Source of the DNA: Elephas maximus indicus | Taxonomy: Eukaryota > Chordata > Mammalia > Proboscidea > Elephantidae | Reading direction: 5' to 3' | NCBI RefSeq assembly: GCF_024166365.1 | Contig: NC_064843.1 | Coordinates: 61,528,532 to 61,592,531 of the forward strand | Length of the DNA: 64,000 nucleotides | In this document: in pieces, positions 45,836-57,514 of the stretch | Layout: each line of letters starts with the position of its first letter | Position numbering within the stretch: position 1 is the stretch's first letter | The notes under the pieces: generated by a model | Seen by the model: the letters and a program-made list of their open reading frames with translations, nothing else | Database searches by the model: none | What the model was told of the DNA's origin: nothing | Made by a program: the position numbers and the translations under genes

Positions 45836-47389
45836 TATACCAAAAAGAATTGGTCAATGTTCAACCATTTCAGGAGGTAACATACCATCAAGATGGTACT
45901 GAAGGAAGACGTCCAAGCTGCACTGAAGACATTGGCAAAAAACAAGTCTCCAGGAATTGATGGAATACCAATTAAGATGTTTCAACAAAGGGATGCAGCA
46001 CTAGAAGTGCTCACTCGTCTACGCCAAGAAATTTGGAAGACAGCTACCTGGCCAACTGACTGGAAGAGATCCATATTTATGCCTATTCCAAGAAAGGCGA
46101 TCCAACCAAATGTGCGAATATCATTAATATCACATACAAGTAAAATTTTGCCAAAGATCATTCAAAAGTGGTTGCAACAGTAAATCGACAGGGAACTGCC
46201 AGAAATTGAAGCTGGATTCACAATAGGACATGGAACCAGGGAAATCACTGCTGAAGTCAGATGGATCCTGGCTGAAAGCAGAGAATACCAGGAAGATGCT
46301 TACACGTGTTTTATTGACTATGCAAGGGCATTCGACTATGTGGACCATGAATTATGGATAACATTGTGAAAAATGAAAATTCCAGAACACTTAATTGTGC
46401 TCATGAGGAAACTTTACACAAATCAATAGGCAGTCGTTTGAACGGAACAAGGGGATACTGATTGGTTTAAAGTCAGGAAAGGTGTGTGTCAGGGTTGTAT
46501 CTTTTCACCATACTTATTCAATCTGTATGCTGAGCAAATAATTTGAGAAGCTGGACTATATGAAGAACAATGGGGCATCAGGATTGGAGGAAGTCTCATT
46601 AACAACCTGCGATACGCAGATGACACAACCTTGCTTGCTGAAAGTGAAGGCTTGAAGCACTTACTGATGAAGATCAAAGACCACAGTCTTTAGTATGAAT
46701 TACACCTCAACATAAAGAAAACAAAAATCCTCACAACTGGACTAATAAGCAACATCATGATAAATGGAAAAAAGAAGAAGTTGTCAAGGATTTCATTTTA
46801 CTTGGATCCACAATCAACAGCCATGGAAGCAGCAGTCAAGAAATCAAAAGACACATTGCATTGGGCAAATGTGCTGCAAAAAGGACCTCTTTAAATTATT
46901 AAAAGCAAAAATGCTGCCTTGGAGTCTGAGGTGCACCTGTCCTAAACCATGGTGTTTCCAATCACCTCATATACATATGAATGCTGGACAATGAATAAGG
47001 AAGACCGAAGAAGAATTGACACCTTTGAATTATGGTGTTGGGAAAGAATATTGAATGTACCATGGACTGCCAGAAGAATGAACAAATCTGTCTTGGAAGA
47101 AGTACAACCAGAATGCTCCTTAGAAGCAAGGATGGCAAAACTGTGTCTTACATACTTTGGACATGTTGTCAGGAGGGACCAGTCCCTGGAGAAGTACATC
47201 ATGCTTGGTAAAGTAGAGGGTCAGCAAAAAGAGGAAGCTCCTCAGTGAGATAGACTGACACAGTGGTTGTAACAACGTGCTCAAGCACAACAATTGTGAG
47301 GATGGCACGGGACTGGGCAGTGTTTCATTCTGTTGTACATAGGGTTGCAATGAGTCAGAACCAACTCGACAGCACCCAACAACAACAAG
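45833..47389 (+). mobile_element. RTE/BovB-clade LINE, 5'-truncated, with perfect target-site duplication
   Basis: The copy starts inside the coding region, at the point equivalent to 12853 of the longer copy. It encodes, with stops and frameshifts: KSPGIDGIPIKMFQ; the palm region FIDYARAFDYVDHELW (near 46312); GCIFSPYLFNLYAEQII (near 46500); an intact RYADDTTLLAES box (near 46611); and the C-terminal WERILNVPWTARRMNKSVLE (near 47040). It ends in the family tail CAACTCGACAGCACCCAACA. Identical 11 bp repeats at 45825-45835 and 47390-47400 mark the integration. Confidence 0.95.
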
Positions 47390-47400
47390 AAGTCAGCCAC
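47390..47400 (+). repeat. Target-site duplication, right copy
   Basis: AAGTCAGCCAC, directly after the CAACAACAAG tail. Confidence 0.9.
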
Positions 47401-47954
47401 AGAAACCTAAACACAAAGAAAAAGTTGTCTTATGGTTTGAAGGTTTTTTTCTTGCTGCAATAATGACTTAATTTATCAAGTGAAATAGCATGTCTTAGGC
47501 TAAATTGCTGTTTTTTCTATGTAAAAATAAAAGTTTAATATCAACCATTTTGTATGGCTCAGCTTAACATTTCAAGAATTTTTGGTAGCCAAAAAACTGA
47601 GTTAAAGACTGAAGATAACTTTAATTAAGCGCTAATAAAATATTAAAAAAAAAAAAACTTAAAAAAAAAATAATAATAAAATATTAAGGTAGTGTTAATT
47701 CAAAAGAAACAAAAACGTTCCTGGCAACTGCTGACTTCATTTAACTGGGCCAATACTTCAGCATTTGGGGCATCTAGATCAATGCTATCAGTGAGACCAG
47801 CTCACCATCACAGCTCAGATTAAGTCCTCCCAACCTCTACTTGAAACTTTTTTCTAAAACAAGTTTCTCCTCCAGTCTCACAAGAGTATCGATTACGGCA
47901 ACAAAGGCAGAAAATACCTGGTACTTTCGTAGTGTGCATTTTTTATAGCCTTGC

Positions 47955-48115
47955 TACTCAAACTGTGGTCTGTGGACCTGTGGCATTGCCATCATCTGGG
48001 AGCTGGTTAAAAATGCAGAATCTCAGGCCCCGCCCCAGACCTACTGAATGATAACCTGCATTTTAACAAGATCTCCAGAGGATCTGCATACATGTGAACA
48101 TTTAAGAAGTGTTGG
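47955..48115 (+). mobile_element. MER5-type hAT-Charlie MITE
   Basis: CTACTCAAACTGTGGTCTGT, CATCATCTGGGAGCTGGTTA, GCAGAATCTCAGGCCCCGCC and TAACAAGATCTCCAGAGGAT follow the MER5 consensus order. Confidence 0.75.
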
Positions 48116-48257
48116 TTTGGGGTTTGAAGTCTCTGTCGTATGCAGACTTCCCTTAGTTGTTGCCTCCAACAGGAAGTTTGGTCTTGCAAGAGTTGATGGC
48201 CTGAAGCCTCAATTAGAGACATTAACCCCAAATAATGGTGTATTTGAACAATATTAA

Positions 48258-48390
48258 GAGCTAAAGTTCATTGAGCCCTTATTATTTGCCAGGTGTAAAG
48301 TCTTAAAATGCATTACTCATTTAATTTCTGATAATTCCTCTTCGAGGTTGATATTATTATCCTCATTTTACAGATGAGGAAATGGAAGGC
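48258..48390 (-). mobile_element. MIR SINE
   Basis: GCCAGGTGTAAAGTCTTAAA, ACTCATTTAATTTCTGATAA and CATTTTACAGATGAGGAAAT are the reverse complement of the MIR 3' half and core. Confidence 0.8.
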
Positions 48391-48393
48391 CTT

Positions 48394-48546
48394 TGGAGCA
48401 CTGGTGGCGCAGTGGTTAAGAGCTCAGGCTGCTAACCTAAAGGTCAGCAGTTGGAATCCATCACCCGCTCCTTTGAAACCCTATGGGGCAGTTTCACTCA
48501 GTCCTATAGAGTCACTTTGAGCCTAAATCAATTCGATGACAACTTT
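48394..48546 (+). mobile_element. AfroSINE inserted at the MIR
   Basis: GGAGCACTGGTGGCGCAGTG head, CTAACCTAAAGGTCAGCAGT, CCCTATGGGGCAGTTTCACT, tail AATTCGATGACAAC. Confidence 0.93.
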
Positions 48547-48557
48547 TTTTTTTTTTA

Positions 48558-49010
48558 ATAGCATTTTATTGTGTTGTTCGTGAAAGTTTACACAGCAAAT
48601 TGGGCTGTCATTTAACAATTTCTATACATATCGTTTGTAGTTCTGGTGGCACCGGTGGTTAAGTGTTTGGCTGCCAATCAGCGTTTCAATCCACCAGCCG
48701 ATTTTGGAAACCCCATGGGGCAGTTCTACTCTGTCCTTATAGGGTCACTATGAGTCAGGATCGACACGACAGCAATGAGTCAGAATCCACATGACAGCAA
48801 TGGGACAGGATACATATTGTTCAGTGACATTGGTTTCATTTTCTACAATATATCAGCATTCTCATTATTTCCATTCTAGTTTTTCCATTTCCCATAATCT
48901 AGCTTCCCTGTTCCCCTTTGCCTTCTTTTGTCTGGTGTAGGGAAAATGTTACCATTTAATTTCATTTAGATGACTCTTTAGAGAGGCACAGTACTCAAGG
49001 GTGATATTTA
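48558..49010 (-). mobile_element. L1 3' UTR fragment, minus strand, split by an AfroSINE
   Basis: AGCATTTTATTGTGTTGTTC, AAGTTTACACAGCAAATTGG and TAACAATTTCTATACATAT, resumed after the SINE by ACATATTGTTCAGTGACATT. A related sequence is at 60770-60860. Confidence 0.75.
48640..48805 (+). mobile_element. AfroSINE inserted in an L1 3' UTR
   Basis: AGTTCTGGTGGCACCGGTGG head; GGGGCAGTTCTACTCTGTCC body; ATGAGTCAGGATCGACACGA tail, partly duplicated. TACATAT occurs on both sides, a likely short target-site duplication. Confidence 0.88.
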
Positions 49011-50046
49011 TTTATTATTTTTGTTTTGTTTTGTTTCTTTAATTTTTTTTAATTAATTTTTATTAAGCTTCAAGTGAACATTTACCATTCCAATCAGTCT
49101 GTCACATGTAAGTTTACATACATCTTAATCCATTCTCCCACTTGCTCTCCCCCTATTGAGTCTGCACTTTCAGTCTCTCGTTTCGTGCCAATTTTGCCGT
49201 CTTCCCTCTCTCTCTATCTTCCCATCCCCCCTCCAGTCAAGAGTTGCCAACACACTCTCCAGTGTCCACCTGATTTAATTAGCTCACTCTTCATCAGCAT
49301 CTCTCTCCCCGCCGCTGACCAGTCCTTTTCATGCCTGATGAGTTGTCTTCAGGGATGGTTCCTGTCCTGTGCCATCAGAAGGCCTGGGGAGCATTGCCTC
49401 CGGGATTCCTCTAGTCGCAGTCATACCATTAAGTATGGCCTTTTTATGAGAATTTGGGGTCTATATCCTATTGGTCTCCTGCTCCCTCAGGAGTTGTCTG
49501 TTGTGCTCCCTGACAGGGCAGACATCGATTGTGGCCGGGCACCAACTAGTTCTTCTGGTCTCAGGATAATGTAGGTCTCTGGTTCATGTGGCCCTTTCTG
49601 TCTCTTGGGTTCTTAGTTGTCGTGTGACCTTGGTGTTCTTCCTTTGCCTTTGCTCCAGGTGGGTTGAGACAAATTGATGCATCTTAGATGGCCGCTTGTT
49701 GGCATTTAGGACCCCAGACGCCACATTTCAAAGTGGGATGCAGAATGTTTTCGTAATACAATTGTTTTGCCCATTGACTTAGAAGTCCCCTCAAACCATG
49801 TTCCCCAGACCCCCGCCCCTGCTCCGCTGACCTTTGAAGCTTTCATTTTATCCCGAAAACCTCTTTGCTTTTAGTCCAGTCCAATTAGACTGACCTTCCT
49901 TGTATTGAGTGTTGTCTTTCCCTTCACCCAAAGCAGTTCTTATCTACTAATTGATCAATAAAAAACCCTCTCCCTCCCTCCCTCCCTCCCCGCTTTGTAA
50001 CCACAAAAGTATGTGTTCTTCTCCATTTTTTCTATTTCTCAAGATC

Positions 50047-53000
50047 TTATAATAGTGGTCTTATACAATATTTGTCCTTTTGCCTCTGACTCATTTCGCT
50101 CAGCATAATGCCTTCCAGGTTCCTCCATGTTATGAAATGTTTCACAGATTCGTCACTGTTCTTTATCGATGCGTAGTATTCCATTGTGTGAATATACCAC
50201 AATTTATTTACCCATTCATCCATTGATGGACACCTTGGTTGCTTCCAGCTTTTTGCTATTGTAAACAGAGCTGCAATAAACACGGGTGTGCATATATCTG
50301 TTTGTGTGAAGGCTCTTGTAACTCTAGGGTATATTCCGAGGAGTGGGATTTCTGGGTTGTATGGTAGTTCAATTTCTAACTGTTTAAGATAACGCCAGAT
50401 GGATTTCCAAAGTGGTTGAACCATTTTACAATCCCACCAGCAGCGTATGAGAGTTCCAATCTCTCCGCAGCCTCTCCAACATTTATTATTTTGTGTTTTT
50501 TGGATTAATGACAGTCTAGTTGGTGTGAGATGGAATCTCATCGTAGTTTTAATTTGCATTTCTCTAATGGCTAATGATCGGGAGCATTTTCTCATGTGTC
50601 TGTTGGCTGCCTGAATATCTTCTTTAGTGAAATGTGTGTTCATATCCTTTGCCCACTTCTTGATTGGGTTGTTTGTCTTTTTGTGGTTGAGTTTTGACAG
50701 AATCATGTAGATTTTAGAGATCAGGCGCTGGTCTGAGATGTCATAGCTGAATATTCTTTCCCAGTCTGTAGGTGGTCTTTTTACTCTTTTGGTGAAGTCT
50801 TTAGATGAGCATAGGTGTTTGATTTTCAGGAGCTCCCAGTTGTCAGGTTTCTCTTCATCATTTTTGGTAATGTTTTGTATTCTGTTTATGCCCTGTATTA
50901 GGGCTCCTAGGGTTGTCCCTATTTTTTCTTCCATGATCTTTATCATTTTAGTCTTTATGTTTAGGTCTTTGATCCACTTGGAGTTAGTTTTTGTGCATGG
51001 TGTGAGGTATGGGTCCTGTTTCATTCTTTTGCAAATGGATATCCAGTTATGCCAGCACCTTTTGTTAAAAAGACTATCATTTCCCCAATTGACTGACACT
51101 GGTCCTTTGTCAAATATCAGCTGCTCATACATGGATGGATTTATATCTGTGTTCTCAATTCTGTTCCATTGGTCTATGTGCCTGTTGTTGTACCAGTACC
51201 AGGCTGTTTTGACTACTGTGGCTGTATAATAGGTTCTGAAATCAGGTAGAGTGAGGCCTCCCACTTTCTTCTTCTTTTTCAGTAGTGCTTTGCTTATCCG
51301 GGGCTTCTTTCCCTTCCATGTGAAATTAGTGATTCGTTTCTCTATCCCCTTAAAATATGACATTGGTATTTGGATTGGAAGTGCGTTATATGTATAGATG
51401 GCTTTTGGTAGAATAGACATTTTTTATTTTAAGTCTTCCTATCCATGAGCAGGGTATGTTTTTCCACTTAAGTATGTCCTTTTGAATTTCTTGTAGCAGA
51501 GTTTTATACTTTTCTTTGTATAGGTCTTTTACATCCTTGGTGAGATTTATTCCTAAGTATTTTATCTTCTTGGGGGTTACTGTGAATGGTATTGATTTGG
51601 TTATTTCCTCTTCGGTGTTCTTTTTGTTGATGTAGAGGAATCCAAGTGATTTTTGTATGTTTATTTTATAACCTGAGACTCTGCCAAACTCTTCTATTAG
51701 TTTCAGTAGTTTTCTGGAGGATTCCTTAGGGTTTTCCATGTATACGATCATGTCATCTGCAAATAGTGATAGCTTTACTTCCTCCTTGCCAATCTGGATA
51801 CCCTTTATTTCTGTGTCTAGCCTAATTGCCCTGGCTAGGACTTCAAGTACGATGTTGAATAAGAGCGGTGATAAAGGGCATCCTTGTTTGGTTCCCGTTC
51901 TCAAGGGAAATGCTTTCAGGTTCTCTCCATTTAGAGTGATATTGGCTGTTGGCTTTGCATAGATGCCCTTTATTACGTTGAGGAATTTTCCTTCAATTCC
52001 TATTTTGGTAAGAGTTTTTATCATAAATGGGTGTTGGACTTTGTCAAATGCCTTTTCTGCATCAATTGATAAGATCATGTGGTTTTTGTCTTTTGTTTTA
52101 TTTATGTGATGGATTACATTAATGGTTTTTCTGATATTAAACCAGCCTTGCATACCTGGTATAAATCCCACTTGATCAGGGTGAATTATTTTTTTGATGT
52201 GTTGTTGGATTCTATTGGCTAGAATTTTGTTGAGGATTTTTGCATCTATCTTCATGAGGGATATAGGTCTATAATTTTCTTTTTTTGTAATGTCTTTACC
52301 TGGTTTTGGTATCAGGGAGATGGTGGTTTCATAGAATGAGTTGGGTAGTATTCCGTCTTTTTCTATGCTTTGAAATACCTTCAGTAGTAGTGGTGTTAAG
52401 TCTTCTCTGAAGGTTTGGTAGAACTCTGCAGTGAAGCCGTCCGGGCCAGGACTTTTTTTTGTTCGAAGTTTTTTCATTACCGTTTCAATCTCTTTTTTTG
52501 TTATGGGTCTATTTAGTTGTTCTACTTCTGAATGTGTTAGTTTAGGTAGGTAGTATTTTTCCAAGAATTTATCCATTTCTTCTAGGTTTTCAAATTTGTT
52601 AGAGTACAATTTTTCGTAGTAATCTGAAATGATTCTTTTAATTTCATTTGGTTCTGTTGTGATGTGGTCCTTCTCGTTTCTTATTTGGGTTATTTGTTTC
52701 CTTTCCTGTTTTTCTTTAGTCAGTCTAGCCAATGGTTTATCAATTTTGTTAATTTTTTCAAAGAACCAGCTTTTGGCTTTGTTAATTCTTTCAATTGTTT
52801 TTCTGTTCTCTAATTCATTTAGTTCAGCTCTAATTTTTATTATTTGTTTTCTTCTGGTGCCTGATGGGTTCTTTTGTTGCTCACTTTCTATTTGTTCAAG
52901 TTGTAGGGACAGTTCTCTGATTTTGGCTCTTTCTTCTTTTTGTATGTGTGCATTTATCGATATAAATTGGCCTCTGAGCACTGCTTTTGCTGTGTCCCAG

Positions 53001-53860
53001 AGATTTTGATAGGAAGTATTTTCATTCTCGTTGCATTCTATGAATTTCCTTATTCCCTCCTTGATGTCTTCTATAACGCAGTCTTTTTTCAGGAGGGTAT
53101 TGTTCATTTTCCAAGTATTTGATTTCTTTTCCCTAGTTTTTCTGTTATTGATTTCTAGCTTCATTGCCTTGTGGTCTGAGAAGATGCTTTGTAATATTTC
53201 GATGTTTTGGATTCTGCAAAGATTTGTTTTATGACCTAATATGTGGTCTATTCTAGAGAATGTTCCATGTGCACTAGAAAAAAAAGTATATTTTGCAGCA
53301 GTTGGGTGGAGGGTTCTGTATAAGTCAATGAGGTCAATTTGGTTGATTGTCGTAAGTAGATCTTCCGTGTCTCTATTGAGCTTCTTACTGGATGTCCTGT
53401 CCTTCTCCGAAAGTGGTGTGTTGAAGTCTCCTACTATAAATGTGGAGGTGTCTATCTCACTTTTCAATTCTGTTAAAATTTGGTTTATGTATCTTGCAGC
53501 CCTGTCATTGGGTGCATAAATATTTAAAATGGTTATGTCTTCCTGATCAATTGTCCCTTTTATCATTATATAGTGTCCTTCTTTATCCTTTGTGGTGGAT
53601 TTAAGTCTAAAGTCTATCTTGTTAGAAATTAATATTGCTACTCGTCTTCTTTTTTGCTTATTGTTTGCTTGATATATTTTTTTCCATCCTTTGAGTTTTA
53701 GTTTGTTTGTGTCTCTAAGTCTAAGGTGTGTCTCTTGTAGGCAGCATATAGACGGATCGTGTTTCTTTATCCAGTCCGTGACTCTCTGTCTCTTTATTGG
53801 TGCATTTAGTCCATTTACATTCAGCGTAATTATAGATAAATAAGTTTTTAGTGCTGTCAT
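50047..53860 (-). pseudogene. L1 ORF2 (endonuclease and reverse transcriptase), one frameshift
   Basis: About 1275 codons in two frames, 53860-51386 and 51420-50047. The endonuclease has N14, E43, D145, N147, D205, S228, D229 and H230 in place (motifs LNVNGLN, LQETHL, VGDFN, FSDH). The reverse transcriptase carries [10 protein letters not shown] and FADDM at about residues 700-704. Position and residues match human ORF2p. The break is an apparent 2-base deletion in an A-rich stretch (+ strand 51418-51431), just before MSILPKAIY. In the C-terminal Cys domain, CWRGCGEIGTLIRCWWDC, the usual His is replaced by Arg. The start ATG overlaps the preceding frame's stop as ATGA. The protein is likely inactive in this copy. 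Confidence 0.95.
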
Positions 53861-54135
53861 TTTGATGCCTTTTCATGTGGGTTGTCGGCCATTTCATTTT
53901 TCCACATACTTTTTTGTGCTGAGACGGTTTTCTTAGTAGATTGTGAGATCCTCATTTTCATAATGTTTAACTTTATGTTAGTTGAGTCGTTACGTTTTTC
54001 TTGGCTTTTTTCTTGAGTTATGGAATTGATATTCCTTTTTGTGGTTACCTTGTTATTTACCCCTATTTTTCTAAGTAAAAACCTAACTTGTATCATTCTA
54101 TATCGCCTTGTATCACTCTCCATCTGGCAGTTCAA
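53857..54135 (-). CDS. 92-codon inter-ORF frame in the young L1, overlapping ORF2 as ATGA
   Basis: A lysine/asparagine/serine-rich frame (starts [20 protein letters not shown]) lies in the long spacer between ORF1 and ORF2. Its TGA (53859-53857) shares two bases with the ORF2 ATG (53860-53858). No homologue is recognised. It may not be translated as such, but the overlap could allow termination-reinitiation for ORF2. Confidence 0.35.
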   Translation of the reverse strand: MNCQMESDTRRYRMIQVRFLLRKIGVNNKVTTKRNINSITQEKSQEKRNDSTNIKLNIMKMRISQSTKKTVSAQKSMWKNEMADNPHEKASK

Positions 54136-54337
54136 TGCCTCCTATATTTAGTCCCTTTTTTTGATTATTGTGATCGTTTATCTATTGATTTCCATGATTC
54201 CCTGTTATGTGTATTATTTTGTTTATTTATTTTTTAGAATTAGTCTTAATTTGTTTGTTTTTGTGCTTTCCCTATTTGAGTTGCGTTGATATCAGGACGT
54301 TCTGTTTTGTGACCTTGTATTGTGCTGGTACCTGATA

Positions 54338-55355
54338 TTATTGGTCATGCGGCCAAACAATCTCCTTTAGCATTTCTTGCAGTCTTGGTTTAGTTTTTGC
54401 AAATTCTCTAAACTTGTGTTTATCTGTAAATATCTTAATTTCTCCTTCATATTTCAGAGAGAGTTTTGCTGGATATATGATCCTTGGTTGGCAGTTTTTC
54501 TCCTTCAGTGCTCTGTATACGTCGTCCCATTCCCTTCTTGCCTGCATGATTTCTGCTGAGTAGTCTGAACTTATTCTTATTGATTCTCCCTTGAAGGAAA
54601 CCTTTCTTTTCTCCCTCGCTGCTTTTAAAATTTTCTGTTTGTCTTTGGTTTTGGCAAGTTTGATGATAATATGTCTTGGTGTTTTTCTTTTTGGATCAAT
54701 CTTAAATGGGGTTCGATGAGCTTCTTGGATAGATATCCTTTAGTCTTTCATGATGTCAGGGAAGTTTTGTGTCAGGAGTTCTTCAACTATTTTCTCTGTG
54801 TTTTCTGTCCCCCCTCCCTGTTCTGGGCCTCCAATCACACCCAAGTTATCCTTCTTGATAGAGTCCCACATGATTCTTAGGGTTTCTTCATTTTTTTAAT
54901 TCTTTTATCTGTTTTTTTTCAGCTATGTTGGTGTTGATTCCCTGGTCCTCCAGAAGTCCCAGTCTACGTTCTAATTGCTCGAGTCTGCTCCTCTGACTTC
55001 CTATTGCATTGTCTAATTCTGTAATTTTATTGTTCATCTTTTGGATTTCAGAATGCTGTCTCTCTATGGATTCTTGCAACCTATTAATTTTTCCACTATG
55101 TTCTTGAATAATCTTTTTGAGTTCTTCAACAGTTTTATCAGTGTGTTCCTTGGCTTTTTCTGCAGTTAGCCTAATTTCATTTGTGATGTCTTGAAGCATT
55201 CTGTAAATTAGTTTTTTATATTCTGTATCTGATAATTCCAGGATTGTATCTTCATTTGGGAAAGACTTTGATTCTTTTGTTTGGGGGGTTGGAGAAGCTG
55301 TCGTGGTCTGCTTCTTTATGTGGTTTGATATGGACTGCTGTCTCCAAGCCATCAC
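54338..55355 (-). pseudogene. L1 ORF1 (RNA-binding trimer protein), frameshifted
   Basis: The ORF spans 1018 bases, about 339 codons; human ORF1p has 338. It starts MMAWRQQSISNHIKKQ. A coiled coil occupies about residues 60-140 (SGKINRLQESIERQHSEIQ). Then comes WDSIKKDNLGVIGG and a C-terminal domain with REWDDVYRALKEKNCQPRII. A one-base loss in an A run (+ strand 54891-54897) gives a stop at 54888-54890. A second in-frame TAA lies at 54742-54740. It encodes no complete protein. Confidence 0.92.
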
Positions 55356-56268
55356 TGGGAAACTAGTTTTTCCAGAAAATCCGCTAAAAAAAAATGCAGT
55401 CAGATCCCTATCAGAGTTCTCCCTCTGGCTCAGGCTATTCGGATGTTAATGAAGCCACCTGGGGAGGGTGGGGGAGGGATCAGAGAGATAGGAGAGTAGC
55501 ACCTCAGAATATAGCCAGAGTTGCTTGTCTTGCTTGGAATGACTATTATATCTGAAATTCCCTTGGGGCGTGTTGCCTATGTGTGCTGGCTGTGTGGAGA
55601 TTGCCCCCGGGGGGTCTGGTCCGCTGAAGTCATGGTTAGATCCTCTGCTGCCAGCCCCACGCCCAACGTTAAGGTTCCCCTACCTGGACGGTGCACTCCT
55701 GACTCCAAAATCAGTCGCTGCCTCCCAGGGACTTCTCGTCCCTCCAGCCGTGTCGCCGTGCCGCCCCCGCGGACTGGCTGGGCCCCCTCCCGGGGTTAGT
55801 TCAGGGGGGTGGAGCAGCTCTCTGTGCTTGTACCGTGCCTGCGCCCAGTCAAAATCCCGGCGGGACGATTCCCCGGCTGGGATGCTGCTCTCCCCGCTCC
55901 AAGATCAGTCACTGCCTCCCGGGGACTTCTCCCACCAGCTGGGTCGCCACTCCGCCCACGAGAACTGGCTGGGCCCCCTCCTGGGGTGAGTTCAGGGGGT
56001 AGGGCTGGGCCCCTTGTTTGTGCCATTGTTCCCCTGGGCTCTGACCCAAATCGGGCGCCGAAGGTTACCTGACTGGTATGCTGGCTCCAGGCTCTGAAAA
56101 CAATTGCTGCTTCCCCATATTTGTTCGTTCTCCGTCTCTAAATCTGTGATTGTTGTTCAGGGTTCGTAGATTGTTATGTATGTGATCGATTCACTTGTTT
56201 TTCCGAGTCTTTGTTGCAAGAGGGATCCGAGGTAGCGTCTACCTAGTCCGCCATCTTGGCCCCGCTCC
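55356..56268 (-). promoter_or_regulatory. L1 5' UTR / promoter with tandem ~195 bp monomers
   Basis: A GC-rich segment in which the phrase (G/A)ACTGGCTGGGCCCCCTCC (+ strand 55772 and 55963) and the phrase CAGTC(G/A)CTGCCTCCC recur about 191 bases apart. A third, diverged unit follows about 198 bases further (ATGCTGGCTCC near 56078). This resembles monomer-type L1 promoters. Confidence 0.7.
56248..56259 (-). promoter_or_regulatory. YY1 site at the L1 5' end
   Basis: CCAAGATGGCGG on the minus strand lies within about 10-20 bases of the element start, as in human L1, where YY1 sets the transcription start. Confidence 0.75.
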
Positions 56269-56824
56269 TGTATCTACCTTTAATGGACATTTATTATGCT
56301 TTCTGGCTGCCCCACACCTTTTGAACGCCCTTCCTATGCTTGGATATTTTTTCATTCCTGGAGTACTGCCTCCCTGGGGTAGAGTTCAGGAACTTTACTT
56401 TTTACAGCCTCTCTTGCAGCCAGGCTCTGCCACAAGAGTGGAAAATGTGTTGGGCATTCAGAACCATGTCCAACGGTGAAAATCCAGGTCATAATCACAG
56501 CTCCAATGAGAGATTCCCAGCTTCTAATCAGATGCACCCAATGAGATGTGGACCTAGAAGAGCAACATGAAGGAGGTGGTGCCAGGTGGAATCAATGCTG
56601 GCGAGGTGTGTGTAGAGGCATTTATCACTCAGAGGTGGCCATGGAGATGACCCAGATTGCTAATGTGAGCTATGCTTGGACTTCTCTGGCTGGGCGATTT
56701 GGGTGTTGCTCCTGGTTGTTTTATCCCCAAAGCTTGATTGTGTGGTCCTCATGGACCATCTATGAGGTAGTCAAAAGCCTTTAATAAATTATTTATCTGC
56801 TTTAGCTAGCTAAAGTGGATTCTG

Positions 56825-56900
56825 TTGTTTGCAACTAAGTACCTCCCAGGGCTGTTGCTGAGATTAAATGAGCTATTCATGTCAAGTCCTGGTGAGAACT
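56825..56900 (+). mobile_element. MIR fragment
   Basis: CTCCCAGGGCTGTTGCTGAG followed by ATTAAATGAGC matches the MIR 3' half. Confidence 0.55.
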
Positions 56901-56999
56901 CACCCGGCAGCATTGTTATTTTGAGCTCATTTGATATCCATTAGATTCATCCACAAGATGTGAGAAAATACTGACTTTAAATTTTATATAATACTAATG

Positions 57000-57512
57000 C
57001 TACTGCTTGCAGGTTTTGAAACACTTCTGCAGATTTTTTGATACTCTTCCATTGAGAGGTGAAGCTTGTGGCCTGCCCCTTGAAACTGACTGGGCCTTTG
57101 GGACTGCTTCAGAAATAAAATGCTGTGGAAGTGATAATACGTGACTTCTGATACTAGGTTACAAAAGGCCATGAAAGATCTGCCTGGATCTCTCCTGGGA
57201 CTTTTTCTTGGGGATGCCAGTCCCCATGTAGTGGGGAATCCCAGGCTATACACAGAGGCCGCATGTAGGTGTTCCAGCCAACAGCACATGTGAGATCTCA
57301 GCAAACAGCCAGAATCAACCAGCAGACATGCGAGTAAGCAAGTCAGCTTCTGGAATGACTCCAGACCTAGCCACCATCTCATAACACCCACATGAGAAGA
57401 AGAAAATAGCCCAGCTGAGCCCAGCCACCCCCAGAACTTTGATTGTGTTATTTTATAAGCCACTAAGTTTGTGGGTGACTTGCTGCACAGCCATAGATAA
57501 CTGGAAGGCACC
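57000..57512 (+). mobile_element. MLT1-type LTR (ERVL-MaLR), solo
   Basis: CTTCCATTGAGAGGTGAAGC near the start, ATAGCCCAGCTGAGCCCAGC, TTATAAGCCACTAAGTTTGT and CAGCCATAGATAACTGGAAG near the end are MLT1 LTR hallmarks in the right order. The start is approximate. No internal retroviral genes are present. Confidence 0.8.
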
Positions 57513-57514
57513 TT

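Larger units (their letters stand above)
49045..56268 (-). mobile_element. Nearly full-length young L1 (about 7.2 kb)
   Basis: Read on the minus strand this is a complete L1: a GC-rich 5' UTR with YY1 site (56268-55356), ORF1 (55355-54338), a ~480 bp spacer, ORF2 (53860-50047), and a 3' UTR of about 1 kb to a poly(T) stretch near 49030-49055 on the + strand. It carries only a few lesions: a 1-base frameshift and a stop in ORF1, and a 2-base frameshift in ORF2. It is therefore much younger than the other L1 copies here. Target-site duplications could not be fixed. The 166-codon frame at 49074-49574 on the + strand, and other + strand frames here, are shadows. Confidence 0.95.

Noticed and set aside
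48394..48466. tRNA gene from A-box/B-box-like sequence
   Set aside because: The boxes belong to the head of an AfroSINE; no cloverleaf with a full acceptor stem.
49074..49574. 166-codon + strand frame
   Set aside because: It lies antisense in the L1 3' UTR.
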